Of a DNA stretch of 64,000 bases, positions 27,388 to 36,513 are shown one piece after another. The notes below the pieces were generated by a model. It was given only the letters and a program-made list of their open reading frames with translations. It was not told the DNA's origin and did no database searches. Position numbers and translations under genes: made by a program. The number at the start of each line of letters is the position of its first letter. Position 1 is the first letter of the stretch. The stretch is from the NCBI RefSeq assembly GCF_000701265.1, contig NZ_KL370759.1, forward strand, positions 1,127,234 to 1,191,233. The letters run 5' to 3'. This DNA comes from Legionella wadsworthii DSM 21896 = ATCC 33877 (GTDB lineage: Bacteria; Pseudomonadota; Gammaproteobacteria; Legionellales; Legionellaceae).

Positions 27388-28182
27388 ATGGAACCACTTT
27401 TAAATATAGCAATAAACGCAGCACGGTTAGCTGGTGAAATTATAATCCGACATATGGAGCAAGTGGATCGTATCAAAGTAACCCCTAAAAATACCCATGA
27501 TTTTTTTAGCGAAGTTGATATTAAAGCCGAACAAACAATCATAAATACCATCCATAAGGCTTATCCTGAACATGGAATTCTTGCTGAAGAAAGTGGGGTT
27601 CAAGAGGGTGATGGGGAAACGATTTGGATTATTGACCCACTGGATGGCACATCGAATTATCTACATGGCTTTCCTTTTTTCTCAGTTTCAATTGCAGTTA
27701 AAGTTAAGGGAAGAATCGAGCATGGAGTTATTTATGATCCTTTGAGGCATGAATGTTTTGCTGCAAGCCGAGGGCGTGGGGCGCGGTTAAATGATCGCAG
27801 GATTCGTGTTTCCAAGCAAACGCAACTTATTTCCTCATTGTTGGGTACTGGTTTCCCTTCGCGAGATATTAAAGTGGCTCAAAAATATTTGCCTACCTTT
27901 GAGGCACTGATCGGAAAATGTGCTGGAGTGAGAAGATTGGGATCAGCTGCATTAGACCTGGCTTACGTCGCCAGCGGTCGTCTTGATGGTTTTTGGGAGC
28001 TTGGTTTACGTCCCTGGGATATTGCAGCAGGAGCATTATTAATCCGGGAAGCAGGTGGTTTAATCAGCGATTTGCAAGGTGGCGATGATTTTCTAAATCA
28101 TGGAAACGTGGTAGCCGGTACGCCTAAGGTATTTAAATCATTATTACAAACGATATCACCTGCTTTGAAAACAGAACAGTAA
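27388..28182 (+). CDS. suhB: Inositol-1-monophosphatase SuhB
   Basis: A 264-residue Mg-dependent phosphatase; in E. coli it also acts in rRNA transcription antitermination. Metal-site motifs are LAEESG (65-70), DPLDGTSN (83-90) and the C-terminal RPWDIAAGALLIREAGG. It is full length and normal. Its 3' end (from about 28061) is repeated in decayed form at 28596 onward. Confidence 0.93.
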   Translation: MEPLLNIAINAARLAGEIIIRHMEQVDRIKVTPKNTHDFFSEVDIKAEQTIINTIHKAYPEHGILAEESGVQEGDGETIWIIDPLDGTSNYLHGFPFFSVSIAVKVKGRIEHGVIYDPLRHECFAASRGRGARLNDRRIRVSKQTQLISSLLGTGFPSRDIKVAQKYLPTFEALIGKCAGVRRLGSAALDLAYVASGRLDGFWELGLRPWDIAAGALLIREAGGLISDLQGGDDFLNHGNVVAGTPKVFKSLLQTISPALKTEQ

Positions 28183-28592
28183 AACTGCTGTCTAAGTAAT
28201 TTGTCAATTTTCACGCAGTAACATCTGGATGGATTCCCGCCTACGCGGGAATGACATTCCAAAAAGAGATCCTGACGAAGCGAAGATGTTCGTTGAGATG
28301 CTAGACCCCGCGGACAAGCCGCGGGGCGTAGGCCGCGGGGAACAAAACTTTGCTCTAATGACATCCCTCCGCTTGCTCAATATCTACGTCCCAACTCTTT
28401 TTATCCCGGCTCCCAAACCCCTACGCTTGGGCATTACACCCCTACGTTCCAGCTCTAAACCCCCTACATTCCGGCGCAACAACCATACGTTCCGGCTTAA
28501 ACCTCCCACGTTCCGGCTCTACACCCCTATGTTCCGGCTCTACATCCTATCGCCTCAATACCCTACGTTCGCGACTTGTTCGCGGGATCTGA
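28061..28592. repeat. Copy A of a tandem duplication: suhB 3' end plus downstream repeat block
   Basis: This copy contains the functional end of suhB, a palindromic repeat at 28228-28255, a CCCCGCGG-ACAAG-CCGCGGGG hairpin (from about 28306), six or seven degenerate 19-23-bp units of the type CCCCTACGTTCCGGCTCTACA, and a terminal TTCGCGACTTGTTCGCGGG palindrome. Copy B (28596-28995) repeats the same order. Confidence 0.75.
28228..28255. repeat. Palindromic intergenic repeat (third copy)
   Basis: gatggattcccgcc-tac-gcgggaatgac carries a CCCGC/GCGGG palindrome. It matches the elements at 14408-14425 and 14481-14509. It is absent from copy B of the duplication. Confidence 0.75.
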
Positions 28593-28595
28593 GAT

Positions 28596-28690
28596 TAATC
28601 AGCGATTTACAAGGGGCAATTTTATAAACCATGAACACGTGGAGCTGATAACCTAAAGATTTCTAAATCGTTATTACAAACGATTAGAAA
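28596..28690 (+). pseudogene. Decayed fragment of the suhB 3' end
   Basis: About 95 bp resemble the last part of suhB (codons for LISDLQG are recognisable, then the frame is broken). It has no start and is not expressed as a gene; it marks the duplication boundary. Confidence 0.65.
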
Positions 28691-28995
28691 AAGATCCAGA
28701 TGAATTGAAGATATTCGTTGATAATACTAAAACCCCGCGGACAAGCCGCGGGGCGTAGGCTGCGGGGAACAAACCCTTTCCCTAATAACATCCATGCGCT
28801 TGCTCAATATCTACGTCCCGACTCTTTACATTCCGGCTCCTAAACCCCTACGTTCCGGCGCTACAACCCTACGTTCCAGCTCTAAACCTCCTACATTTTC
28901 GGCGCTATACCCCTACGGTCCGGCTCTACACTACGGTCCGGCTCTACACCCTACCGCCTCAAAATCCCTACGTCCCGCGACTTGTTCGCGGGATC
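28596..28995. repeat. Copy B of the tandem duplication, with a decayed suhB tail
   Basis: Positions 28596-28690 match suhB 28061-28153 with many changes and indels (attaatcagcgattt, then ttattacaaacgat). A deletion of about 105 bp follows relative to copy A, then the same block: aaaaagatcc, CCCCGCGG-ACAAG-CCGCGGGG (from about 28733), cttgctcaatatctacgtccc, degenerate ACGTTCCGGCTCTA units, and CCCGCGACTTGTTCGCGGG near 28974-28992. Confidence 0.75.
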
Positions 28996-29082
28996 CAATA
29001 AGAGCTCCCGTACTTTATTCAAAATAATGTTTACAAGCCTTTGCAGCAAATAAAATATCTATATTGATTATAAATTCTTATA
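28996..29082. other. Remainder of the suhB-sppA gap
   Basis: The whole suhB-sppA gap (28183-29082) has no credible gene. After copy B only an A/T-rich stretch without clear signals remains. Confidence 0.4.
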
Positions 29083-30036
29083 TTATCTAAATCCCTGCCG
29101 TGCTCCAAAACTTAGTGGAAGCTCATCAGCCAATGCAGTCCCCAAATTCTTGGTTACTCGATCAAAAAGGTTGGGTTTATGAGTATAATCAATGACATCA
29201 GGTATTTTTATGATGTCACGTGCTAATTGACCGCTGCTTGCGAAGCCATCGATCAATCCCATGGGTAAAGCCTGCTCACCAACCCAAAAAAGTCCCGAGA
29301 AGGTTTCATCATTAATTTTTAGTCGACTTCCTCGACCTTCTTTAACCCGATCTATAAATTGCTGATGAATTTTATCGAGCATGGCCTGTAGCTTTTGCTT
29401 TGCAAAATCAGTTTCAGGAGAAAACGGATCTAAAAAGGACTTGTATGCACCGGCGGTCTGTAATCTTCGGGTCACCCCTATTTTATTCATAAGATCCACC
29501 ACACCGAACCCATTATATAAAACACCAATAGAACCCACCAAGCTGGCAGGACTTGCATAAACAGAATCAGCAGCAACTGCTACATAATAAGCAGCAGAAG
29601 CGCAAGCATCCACACAAACAGAATACACTTTAATATCGGGATATTTCTTTTGATAATATTTAATCATGTTATACATATATTCCGCTTGGACAGGACTACC
29701 CCCCGGACTATTAATTCGTACTATCAATGCTTTCAAGCCTGAATTTTTATAAGCAGAATCCAAGCTCTTTGCAAAATCATCCGCATTGGCTTTAGATTCA
29801 GACATTTCACCTATAATTTCCACCAACCCCACATGAGACTTAATATTGGTGCCTTGCTCTTCTTTCGAACCTGAAAAAAGATAAAAAAGAAGGTAGATAA
29901 TGATTAGCAGATAAATAACCCGCATAAACCATTTCCATCTGCGTCTTCTTTTTGAATCTCTCATATAATCAATAATAATTTGATTCAGCAAAGCTTGAGA
30001 ATCCGGTGTAGAATTAGAAGAATGGTCGTTAGTCAT
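29083..30036 (-). CDS. sppA: Signal peptide peptidase SppA-type serine protease (S49)
   Basis: About 317 residues from the ATG at 30036 (the frame also allows TTG at 30042). A basic N-terminus (SKRRRRWK) and one TM (about residues 40-60) anchor a periplasmic S49 domain. INSPGGSPVQA is the family core, DACASAAYY carries the nucleophile Ser and AGAYKSFLDPF the catalytic Lys. This short form degrades cleaved signal peptides and works as an oligomer. It is divergent from clpB. Confidence 0.88.
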   Translation of the reverse strand: MTNDHSSNSTPDSQALLNQIIIDYMRDSKRRRRWKWFMRVIYLLIIIYLLFYLFSGSKEEQGTNIKSHVGLVEIIGEMSESKANADDFAKSLDSAYKNSGLKALIVRINSPGGSPVQAEYMYNMIKYYQKKYPDIKVYSVCVDACASAAYYVAVAADSVYASPASLVGSIGVLYNGFGVVDLMNKIGVTRRLQTAGAYKSFLDPFSPETDFAKQKLQAMLDKIHQQFIDRVKEGRGSRLKINDETFSGLFWVGEQALPMGLIDGFASSGQLARDIIKIPDVIDYTHKPNLFDRVTKNLGTALADELPLSFGARQGFR

Positions 30037-30045
30037 AATCAATCA

Positions 30046-30073
30046 CTTGAAATTAAATAAATAAGCCTCATTT
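30046..30073 (+). promoter_or_regulatory. Heat-shock (sigma32-like) promoter of clpB
   Basis: CTTGAAA (30046-30052), 13 bp, CCTCATTT (30066-30073). The -35 is perfect and the -10 has one mismatch to CCCCATNT. The start would be about 48 nt before clpB. Confidence 0.7.
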
Positions 30074-30127
30074 TACGGTAGATGTAAGTAAATTAATACC
30101 CGTCACCCATTAAGAAGGTCATATATC

Positions 30128-32704
30128 ATGAGAATGGATAAACTAACATCTAAGTTTCAAATCGCCCTAGCAGATGCCCAATCTCTAGCTTTAGGAAGAG
30201 ACAATGGCTTTATCGAACCCGAACATTTAATGAAAGCACTCCTGGATCAACAAGGAGGAAGCTGCAGACCATTACTCAGTAAAGCAGGTGTTAATATCCC
30301 TCTTTTAAGAACACTTTTAGATCAAGCCTTGGACAAACTGCCAAAAGTGTCTGGAACTGGCGGCGATATTCATATCTCTAACGGTTTAAATCGACTTTTA
30401 AATCTCACGGACAAACTGGCACAACAAAAGAAAGATAATTTTATTTCCAGCGAATTATTTGTCTTGGCGGCAATCAGTGAAGAAGGCACCCTCTCTCGCA
30501 TGCTGAAACAAGCCGGCGGTGACGCAAAAGCAATTGACAAAGCAATTACTGATTTAAGGGGTGGTGAAAACATCAATGATCAAAACGCCGAGGAACAACG
30601 ACAAGCTTTAGAAAAATACACGTTAGACTTAACTGCTCGCGCAGAGCAAGGCAAACTGGATCCAGTGATTGGTCGAGATGATGAAATCCGCAGAACAATT
30701 CAAGTACTGCAAAGAAGAACCAAAAACAATCCAGTTTTAATTGGTGAACCTGGAGTGGGTAAAACAGCCATTGTGGAGGGGTTAGCTCAACGGATAATCA
30801 ATGGCGAAGTACCCGAAGGTCTAAAGAATAAACGGCTACTTTCTCTGGATATGGGTGCATTAATTGCTGGAGCAAAATTTCGCGGGGAATTCGAAGAGCG
30901 TCTTAAAGCAGTTCTTAATGATCTTGCCAAACAAGAAGGACAAATTATTCTCTTTATTGACGAGCTTCATACTATGGTAGGTGCTGGAAAAGCAGAAGGA
31001 GCAATGGATGCAGGAAATATGCTTAAACCCGCTTTAGCACGCGGTGAGCTGCATTGCATTGGAGCAACCACTTTAGATGAGTACCGACAATACATCGAAA
31101 AAGATGCTGCATTAGAACGGCGTTTCCAAAAGGTTTTGGTTAATGAACCCAGCGTTGAAGACACCATTGCCATCCTGCGCGGCTTGAAGGAACGCTACGA
31201 AGTACATCATGGCGTAGAAATTACAGATCCGGCTATCGTCGCAGCTGCTACTTTATCTCATCGTTATATTACCGACAGACAGCTGCCCGATAAGGCAATT
31301 GATTTAATCGATGAAGCAGGAAGTTTGATTCGTATGGAAATCGATTCCAAGCCGGAAAGTATGGATAAATTAGACAGGCGCTTAATTCAATTAAAAATTG
31401 AACGTGAAGCTCTAAAAAAAGAACATGATGAAGCTTCTAAAAAACGGCTTGACGATTTACAACATACCATTGATGAGCTCGAGCAGAATTATTCTGATTT
31501 AGAGGAAGTTTGGAAAGCTGAAAAAGCAACGATGCAGGGCGCAACTCAAATTAAAGAATCTCTAGAACAAGCAAAACTTGAAATGGAAACTGCACGTCGT
31601 GCCGGGGATCTAAGTCGAATGTCCGAATTACAATATGGACGTATTCCAGAACTTGAAAAGAGACTGGCGCAAGTAGCAGAAGTTGAATCTCATGAGAACA
31701 AATTAGTTCGAAACAAAGTGACTGAGGATGAAGTAGCTGAAGTCGTTTCGAAATGGACAGGTATCCCAGTTGCTAAAATGATGGAAGGTGAAAAGGAAAA
31801 ATTATTACGCATGGAGGAAGTATTACATCACCGTTTGATAGGACAAAATGAAGCGATTGATGCAGTTTCCAATGCCATTCGTCGATCACGGGCTGGTTTA
31901 TCAGATCCAAATCGCCCTATTGGTTCATTTTTATTCTTAGGACCTACTGGTGTGGGTAAAACGGAATTATGCAAAGCTTTAGCCTCATTCCTTTTTGATA
32001 CTGAAGAGGCGATGGTCCGCATTGACATGTCTGAGTTTATGGAGAAACATTCAGTGGCTCGCCTCATTGGAGCGCCTCCTGGATACGTAGGTTATGAAGA
32101 GGGAGGATACCTGACTGAGGCAGTGCGTCGCCGCCCTTATTCAGTTATTTTGCTGGATGAAGTAGAAAAGGCACACACTGATGTATTCAATATACTGCTG
32201 CAAGTGATGGATGATGGACGTCTTACTGATGGTCAAGGACGTACCGTGGATTTTCGTAATACCATTATTGTTATGACCTCAAATTTAGGATCAAATTTGA
32301 TTCAAGAAATGGGTAGTAAATTTAATTACGAACAAATCAAAGATGCGGTGATGGAAATGGTTCGACAGCATTTTCGTCCTGAGTTCATCAACCGCATTGA
32401 TGATACAGTGGTTTTCCATTCGCTTGCAAAAGATCAAATTGCAAAAATTGCTTCAATTCAAATTGGATATTTACAAAAACGGCTCAAACAACAAGACATC
32501 CATCTTGAGGTAACCGAGGAAGCTTTAGCTCATTTAGCGGAAGCAGGTTTTGATCCAGTATATGGAGCTCGACCTTTAAAACGGACTATTCAGCAACAAT
32601 TAGAAAACCCGCTTGCTCAAGATATTCTAACTGGGAAATTTAAGTCAGGAGAAACAATTAAAATAGCTTATAAAGATGGGAAAATGAAATTTACCAGTCA
32701 TTAA
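30128..32704 (+). CDS. clpB: ATP-dependent chaperone ClpB
   Basis: An 858-residue Hsp100 disaggregase that works with DnaK. In order: the Clp N-domain (1-150), NBD1 with Walker [10 protein letters not shown] (near 205) and [10 protein letters not shown], the coiled-coil M domain (about 400-530, from [13 protein letters not shown]), then NBD2 with GPTGVGKTE and LLDEVEKAH, and sensor ARPLKR near the C-terminus. The length is typical (E. coli 857). It has a sigma32-like promoter and is followed by a hairpin shared with the convergent gene. Confidence 0.96.
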   Translation: MRMDKLTSKFQIALADAQSLALGRDNGFIEPEHLMKALLDQQGGSCRPLLSKAGVNIPLLRTLLDQALDKLPKVSGTGGDIHISNGLNRLLNLTDKLAQQKKDNFISSELFVLAAISEEGTLSRMLKQAGGDAKAIDKAITDLRGGENINDQNAEEQRQALEKYTLDLTARAEQGKLDPVIGRDDEIRRTIQVLQRRTKNNPVLIGEPGVGKTAIVEGLAQRIINGEVPEGLKNKRLLSLDMGALIAGAKFRGEFEERLKAVLNDLAKQEGQIILFIDELHTMVGAGKAEGAMDAGNMLKPALARGELHCIGATTLDEYRQYIEKDAALERRFQKVLVNEPSVEDTIAILRGLKERYEVHHGVEITDPAIVAAATLSHRYITDRQLPDKAIDLIDEAGSLIRMEIDSKPESMDKLDRRLIQLKIEREALKKEHDEASKKRLDDLQHTIDELEQNYSDLEEVWKAEKATMQGATQIKESLEQAKLEMETARRAGDLSRMSELQYGRIPELEKRLAQVAEVESHENKLVRNKVTEDEVAEVVSKWTGIPVAKMMEGEKEKLLRMEEVLHHRLIGQNEAIDAVSNAIRRSRAGLSDPNRPIGSFLFLGPTGVGKTELCKALASFLFDTEEAMVRIDMSEFMEKHSVARLIGAPPGYVGYEEGGYLTEAVRRRPYSVILLDEVEKAHTDVFNILLQVMDDGRLTDGQGRTVDFRNTIIVMTSNLGSNLIQEMGSKFNYEQIKDAVMEMVRQHFRPEFINRIDDTVVFHSLAKDQIAKIASIQIGYLQKRLKQQDIHLEVTEEALAHLAEAGFDPVYGARPLKRTIQQQLENPLAQDILTGKFKSGETIKIAYKDGKMKFTSH

Positions 32705-32729
32705 TGGATTCATTTATACGGTTACCTAT

Positions 32730-32766
32730 AACCTTCTTCGAATGGAAATACTATTAGAAGAAGGTT
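32730..32766. terminator. Bidirectional hairpin between clpB and the FAH-family gene
   Basis: AACCTTCTTC (32730-32739) pairs perfectly with GAAGAAGGTT (32757-32766) around a 17-nt loop. It lies between two convergent genes and touches the stop codon of the minus-strand gene. T-runs are weak. Confidence 0.5.
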
Positions 32767-33398
32767 TATTCCCACTGTACGCTGAAAGAATGGTGACACC
32801 AACATAATTCCGCTTTATCTCTTCTAAAAATAGAGGTCATTCCAGCGGGAGTTCCTGTAAAAATAACATCCCCTGTTTTCAATGGAAAAAAATGACTTAT
32901 GTAGACGATAAGTTTTTCTGGGTGCATTATCATGTCTGATCCTTTGGCACATTGGCAAACAGTACCATTGATTTTCATTTGGAATTCAGTTTCCAAGTAA
33001 TGTTCAAATTGGTTGCGAGGAATCCATGGTCCGATAATCGCAGCATCTCTAAATACTTTTGCAGTAGTCCAGGGATGACCTTGTTTTTTTAGCTCTGATT
33101 GTCGTGTTCTTAATGTCACATCAAGACCTAGGGTGACGTCGGATATTGCATTTTTGGCTTCTTCTTCAGACATTTTAAAACCATCAAACGCAATACGTAA
33201 TACAATTTCACATTCCGGTTGCACGTCGCTTTCTTCATCAGGGAACCGAGCTTCAATTTGTTCACCCCAACCCGAAACTTGTTGCAGAACGCTTGCTGGT
33301 TTTAAAAACAGCACTGGTTTCTGAGGTATGGATTCACCGAGTTCTTTGGCATGCTCAAGATAATTTTTTCCTACACAAACTACTTTATCGATAAACAT
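32766..33398 (-). CDS. Fumarylacetoacetate hydrolase-family protein (YcgM-like)
   Basis: A 210-residue FAH-domain enzyme. It begins with KVVCVGKNYLEHAKELG and has KPASVL, the metal-binding PECEIVLRI and GLDVTLRTRQ, KGSDMI-type and TGDVIFTGTPAGM. Relatives hydrolyse acylpyruvates or decarboxylate oxaloacetate; the substrate here is unknown. The C-terminal tail (FRRDKAELCWCHHSF) deviates from the family norm. It is convergent with clpB. Confidence 0.85.
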   Translation of the reverse strand: MFIDKVVCVGKNYLEHAKELGESIPQKPVLFLKPASVLQQVSGWGEQIEARFPDEESDVQPECEIVLRIAFDGFKMSEEEAKNAISDVTLGLDVTLRTRQSELKKQGHPWTTAKVFRDAAIIGPWIPRNQFEHYLETEFQMKINGTVCQCAKGSDMIMHPEKLIVYISHFFPLKTGDVIFTGTPAGMTSIFRRDKAELCWCHHSFSVQWE

Positions 33399-33477
33399 GT
33401 TCGTTCCTTTTAGAAATATTTTATATATTAGAGCATTCTAGTATGTAGTTGAAATAAAATGAATATTGAATTTTTTG

Positions 33478-33505
33478 TCGACAATTTGCCAAATCAATGT
33501 ATAAT
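33478..33505 (+). promoter_or_regulatory. Promoter of the paralogous membrane protein pair
   Basis: TCGACA (33478-33483, 5 of 6), 16 bp, TATAAT (33500-33505, perfect). The predicted start near 33512 leaves a very short leader, which argues for an ATG at 33526 or 33538 over the TTG at 33517. Confidence 0.55.
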
Positions 33506-33525
33506 TTTTAGAAATTTTGTTCCGA

Positions 33526-34146
33526 ATGCTTCCTTTTATGAGTGTCATAGATTTATTTAATCTAGAATATAAAATTAACAAAAAAGTTTATATATTAGGG
33601 AAAACAGAGCTGCATTGTATCGATAGGGGAAACGAAAAAAATAATTTTTCTATTCCTTTAAATCAGCTCGATCCTCATTATACTTACGGTGGATTTCAAT
33701 CCCCCATGTTCTTTATCTATTTTACTTATCTGGCAGCGGGTATTCTAGTACGTAGTTTACAGTGGTTTTATAACAGCCCTAAATTCAATTTCACAGGCAA
33801 TGTACAACTTATACTTTTCTTAATTTTCCTTTTCATAACAGGGTATCATTTTTACCATCAAATCAAAAATAGAGGTTTTCGGTTCTATCATATTCATGAA
33901 GGGACTATTGCAATGACGCTCCCCTTACCATTAAAAAAACAATATAAAGAAAAAACAATCGAGTTTTTGGATGAGCTCGTGCACAAAATAAATCAGATCA
34001 CACCATCAAACAAACAAATTGTCTCTTTGCTTGATGAATATGGATTAATAACACAAGCAGAACAGCTCCAACTCGAGACTTATATCGTACACAATCAATC
34101 TGAAACGAAACCTTCATTCGAGAACGTTATATTTTTATCGCATTAA
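33526..34146 (+). CDS. Unknown two-TM membrane protein, paralogue 1
   Basis: About 206 residues, not recognised. The cytoplasmic N-terminal beta-rich segment ends with FSIPLNQLDP. Two adjacent TMs follow (SPMFFIYFTYLAAGILV; VQLILFLIFLFITGYHF), then a beta-rich part (FYHIHEGTIAMTLPLP) and a helical C-terminus (LVHKINQI...QEY-type). The layout resembles small bacterial PH-like (YcxB-type) membrane proteins, but this is only an impression. The next gene has the same layout 4 nt later, so they are probable paralogues in one operon. Confidence 0.65.
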   Translation: MLPFMSVIDLFNLEYKINKKVYILGKTELHCIDRGNEKNNFSIPLNQLDPHYTYGGFQSPMFFIYFTYLAAGILVRSLQWFYNSPKFNFTGNVQLILFLIFLFITGYHFYHQIKNRGFRFYHIHEGTIAMTLPLPLKKQYKEKTIEFLDELVHKINQITPSNKQIVSLLDEYGLITQAEQLQLETYIVHNQSETKPSFENVIFLSH

Positions 34147-34150
34147 TATT

Positions 34151-34744
34151 ATGAACACTTATCTTCAAAAACATTCTTTTCTTTTCTATACCAAAGTATC
34201 GTTAGAGGATAATGGAATGCTTTTCCTGGAAAAAAAAGCGTTTATGAGCACCTATATCGAAGCCATTCCGCTTGCCTCATTTTTACCAGAACCTCAAATT
34301 AAACGTAAAAAGCTATCCAAAATTACTTCTTTATTATTTAATTTAGAGTTAATTGCGACTGTGAGTTTTTTTGTTTCATTGATTCGATATCCAGAATATT
34401 TATCAAGTTTTAATATTCTATGGAGTATTTTGGGCATAGGATTTTGTATCATCAGTTCAATAATTTATTATATTTTTAAGACCCGGCCCAAACTTTATTT
34501 TAACTGCCATAGCGGTATTTCTGCTTTTAAACTGCCTTACCGGAAAACAAATCTAAAACAAATAGTCTGGATTGGTTTATTTAAATCAGCTGTTCTCAAA
34601 GCTCATATCGATTTAGATCGAAATAATTTGGATAAATTAAGTAAGGGTATCGAAAACCTCAGAAAGCAGGGTTTAATTAGTCCGGTATTTGCTGAAGAAT
34701 TACATCAACGATTGGAGATTCTCATCGAATCGAACATTAGATAA
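34151..34744 (+). CDS. Unknown two-TM membrane protein, paralogue 2
   Basis: A 197-residue, unrecognised protein. Order: a beta-rich N-terminus ending in EAIPLASFLPEP, basic residues (KRKKLSK), two TMs (SLLFNLELIATVSFFVSLI; ILWSILGIGFCIISSIIYYIF), KLYFNCHSGISAFKLPY, and a helical tail with LRKQGLISPVFAEELHQRLE. Each element has a counterpart in the preceding protein (FYHIHEGTIAMTLPLP; LLDEYGLITQAEQLQLE). The pair may form a heteromer. Confidence 0.65.
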   Translation: MNTYLQKHSFLFYTKVSLEDNGMLFLEKKAFMSTYIEAIPLASFLPEPQIKRKKLSKITSLLFNLELIATVSFFVSLIRYPEYLSSFNILWSILGIGFCIISSIIYYIFKTRPKLYFNCHSGISAFKLPYRKTNLKQIVWIGLFKSAVLKAHIDLDRNNLDKLSKGIENLRKQGLISPVFAEELHQRLEILIESNIR

Positions 34745-34784
34745 CTTATTTCAAAATTGCATCTCATGTCGCTTTGACATGTGG

Positions 34785-35462
34785 TTACCAAACAAAAGGA
34801 ATTAATCTTGTGGTAACTTTTTTTTGGTAAGCCGAATAGCCTGGTAAATTTTGGGCAAGTAGTTTCTCCTCATTTAAAATACGCACAATTAGGAGTGATA
34901 TGAAGATAGGCATTAAAAGAAGGGTCCACCATGAGCCAAGCGCGATGGGGGTACCGAAAAGCAGAAATAAAGCACCAAAGTACATTGGATGACGAACATA
35001 CCCATATAAGCCTGTCGTAATCACCTTTTGTCCCTTTTCTACTCGAATGTTGGCTGCTGCATAGGTGTTCACTTTAGCAACCAGATAGAAAATATAAAAT
35101 GAGATTAGAACTAATATATCGCCCAGAAGTACAATGTACCAGGGTACGTATGACCATCCCCAACGCACATCGAGAGGTGCCAGGATCATGAGGATCATGC
35201 TTGTTGCAGACAATAAAAAAATAATAACTTTTTGTGCGGGCTCCTTTTCATAAGAAATCCCCGCTTCCGTACGTCTCCTGAGGAGCTCAGGATCATTTTT
35301 CGCCAAGTAAATACTATAAATTGAAGAGGCAATCATAAATACAGCGAAATACAGCCAGCCCTGCCAATAATTTAAAGTGCCTGCAGGAATGAATAGGAGG
35401 CAGAATAGAACAAGCGTCCCTAAAATGGAAGATCGAATGACTTGTTTATGCAGTAAATTCAT
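34785..35462 (-). CDS. Isoprenylcysteine methyltransferase-like membrane protein
   Basis: A 225-residue protein with five predicted TMs. The C-terminal block GLYGYVRHPMYFGALFLLFGTP, followed by LNEEKLLAQNLPGYSAYQKKV, is the SAM-binding signature of the ICMT/PEMT-like family (split here: GYVRHPMYFGA; NEEKLL; GYSAYQKKV). Bacterial members methylate unknown lipids or small molecules. It is monocistronic on the minus strand. Confidence 0.8.
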   Translation of the reverse strand: MNLLHKQVIRSSILGTLVLFCLLFIPAGTLNYWQGWLYFAVFMIASSIYSIYLAKNDPELLRRRTEAGISYEKEPAQKVIIFLLSATSMILMILAPLDVRWGWSYVPWYIVLLGDILVLISFYIFYLVAKVNTYAAANIRVEKGQKVITTGLYGYVRHPMYFGALFLLFGTPIALGSWWTLLLMPIFISLLIVRILNEEKLLAQNLPGYSAYQKKVTTRLIPFVW

Positions 35463-35613
35463 AGCAATGATTTTCTTTCAGAAAGTTATCAGCGATGCCG
35501 ATTTCACTTTTATCTTATACTGGAGAATTGTTTTTAACAACTTGCGACAGAGCGACATTAAATTTTACAATTGATCTGAATCCCACCCGCTTTACTTCCT
35601 GAGATCTCAGGAG

Positions 35614-36228
35614 TTAGTCTTTTAAGTGGTGCAATCGCATTATCAGTTTCTTTTTTATTTCAGGCCACTCTCGGGCAAGGATACTGAATAAAACAGTATC
35701 CGTAATTTGACCATTATGATGTATCATATGTTGGCGTAAAATTCCTTCCTTTGTTGCACCCAATTTGCTTAAGGTATTATAGTTTTTTATATTGCGGGGA
35801 TCGGTGGCGATTTGTATGCGGTTAATGTTCCATATCTCAAATGCATTCTGAAATAATAGCAGCAAGGATTCGTGATTGTATCGTGTTCCCCATACCGATG
35901 GATTAAGCCATCCATAACCCACTTCTAATTTTTTATGCTGAGGTTCAATTTCGTAATAAGCCCTGCTTCCAATTAATAGATTATTCTTTAAGCATCTTAT
36001 GACATAAGTAAGCTGTATACCTTGTATTTGTTTTAGCAGACAGTTTTCAAACCATGAATCATAAAATTCACCATTCCCCTTGTTCGGCATATAAACCCAT
36101 ATCCGAGAATCATTGGCAGCCTCGCGCAGCGCTTCATAATGAGTTCGGACAAGAGGCTCCATCTGAATGGTTTTACCTGTAAGTGTCTGTGGTGTTAAAT
36201 CGCCAATATCTATTTCGTTCTTTATCAT
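35614..36228 (-). CDS. GNAT-family N-acetyltransferase (RimJ/RimL-like)
   Basis: A 204-residue GCN5-related acetyltransferase. The order ETxR-like N-terminus (IQMEPLVRTHYEAL), the central GYGWLNPSVWGTRYNHESLLL acetyl-CoA loop region and DPRNIKNYNTLSKLGATKEGILRQH fits the RimJ/RimL type. The acceptor substrate is unknown. It is flanked by intergenic DNA on both sides. Confidence 0.82.
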   Translation of the reverse strand: MIKNEIDIGDLTPQTLTGKTIQMEPLVRTHYEALREAANDSRIWVYMPNKGNGEFYDSWFENCLLKQIQGIQLTYVIRCLKNNLLIGSRAYYEIEPQHKKLEVGYGWLNPSVWGTRYNHESLLLLFQNAFEIWNINRIQIATDPRNIKNYNTLSKLGATKEGILRQHMIHHNGQITDTVLFSILAREWPEIKKKLIMRLHHLKD

Positions 36229-36454
36229 ATTACAAACTTTAACGCGATGTTCTTAATAAATGATCAATAAATTATTTCAATGAATAAAACAACAGTTCAT
36301 AAATAAATTAAAAGTATTTTGTGGTTTTTTAAATTTCAATAGAAGAACTTCAGTATTCTTTAAGAAACTGGATATGAATTCGCCAATCGAGCTACCAAAA
36401 TACATTAACTCATTCTAACAAATAGAAATTTTTCAAGAAGTACCTAGTATTAAG

Positions 36455-36483
36455 TTGTCCTAAATGATGTGTTTATATATTAT
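36455..36483 (+). promoter_or_regulatory. Promoter of the bd oxidase operon
   Basis: TTGTCC (36455-36460), 17 bp, TATTAT (36478-36483, 5 of 6). The predicted start is about 24 nt before the first gene. No FNR- or ArcA-type site was identified. Confidence 0.5.
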
Positions 36484-36513
36484 GGAAGAAATTAATTCTT
36501 AGAGAAATAATCT

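Noticed and set aside
28229..28627. 132-codon frame with Pro/Thr/Phe-Arg repeats, and a similar 77-codon frame at 28794-29027
   Set aside because: They translate the non-coding repeat block. The two copies differ by indels that break the frame, and neither has a ribosome site.
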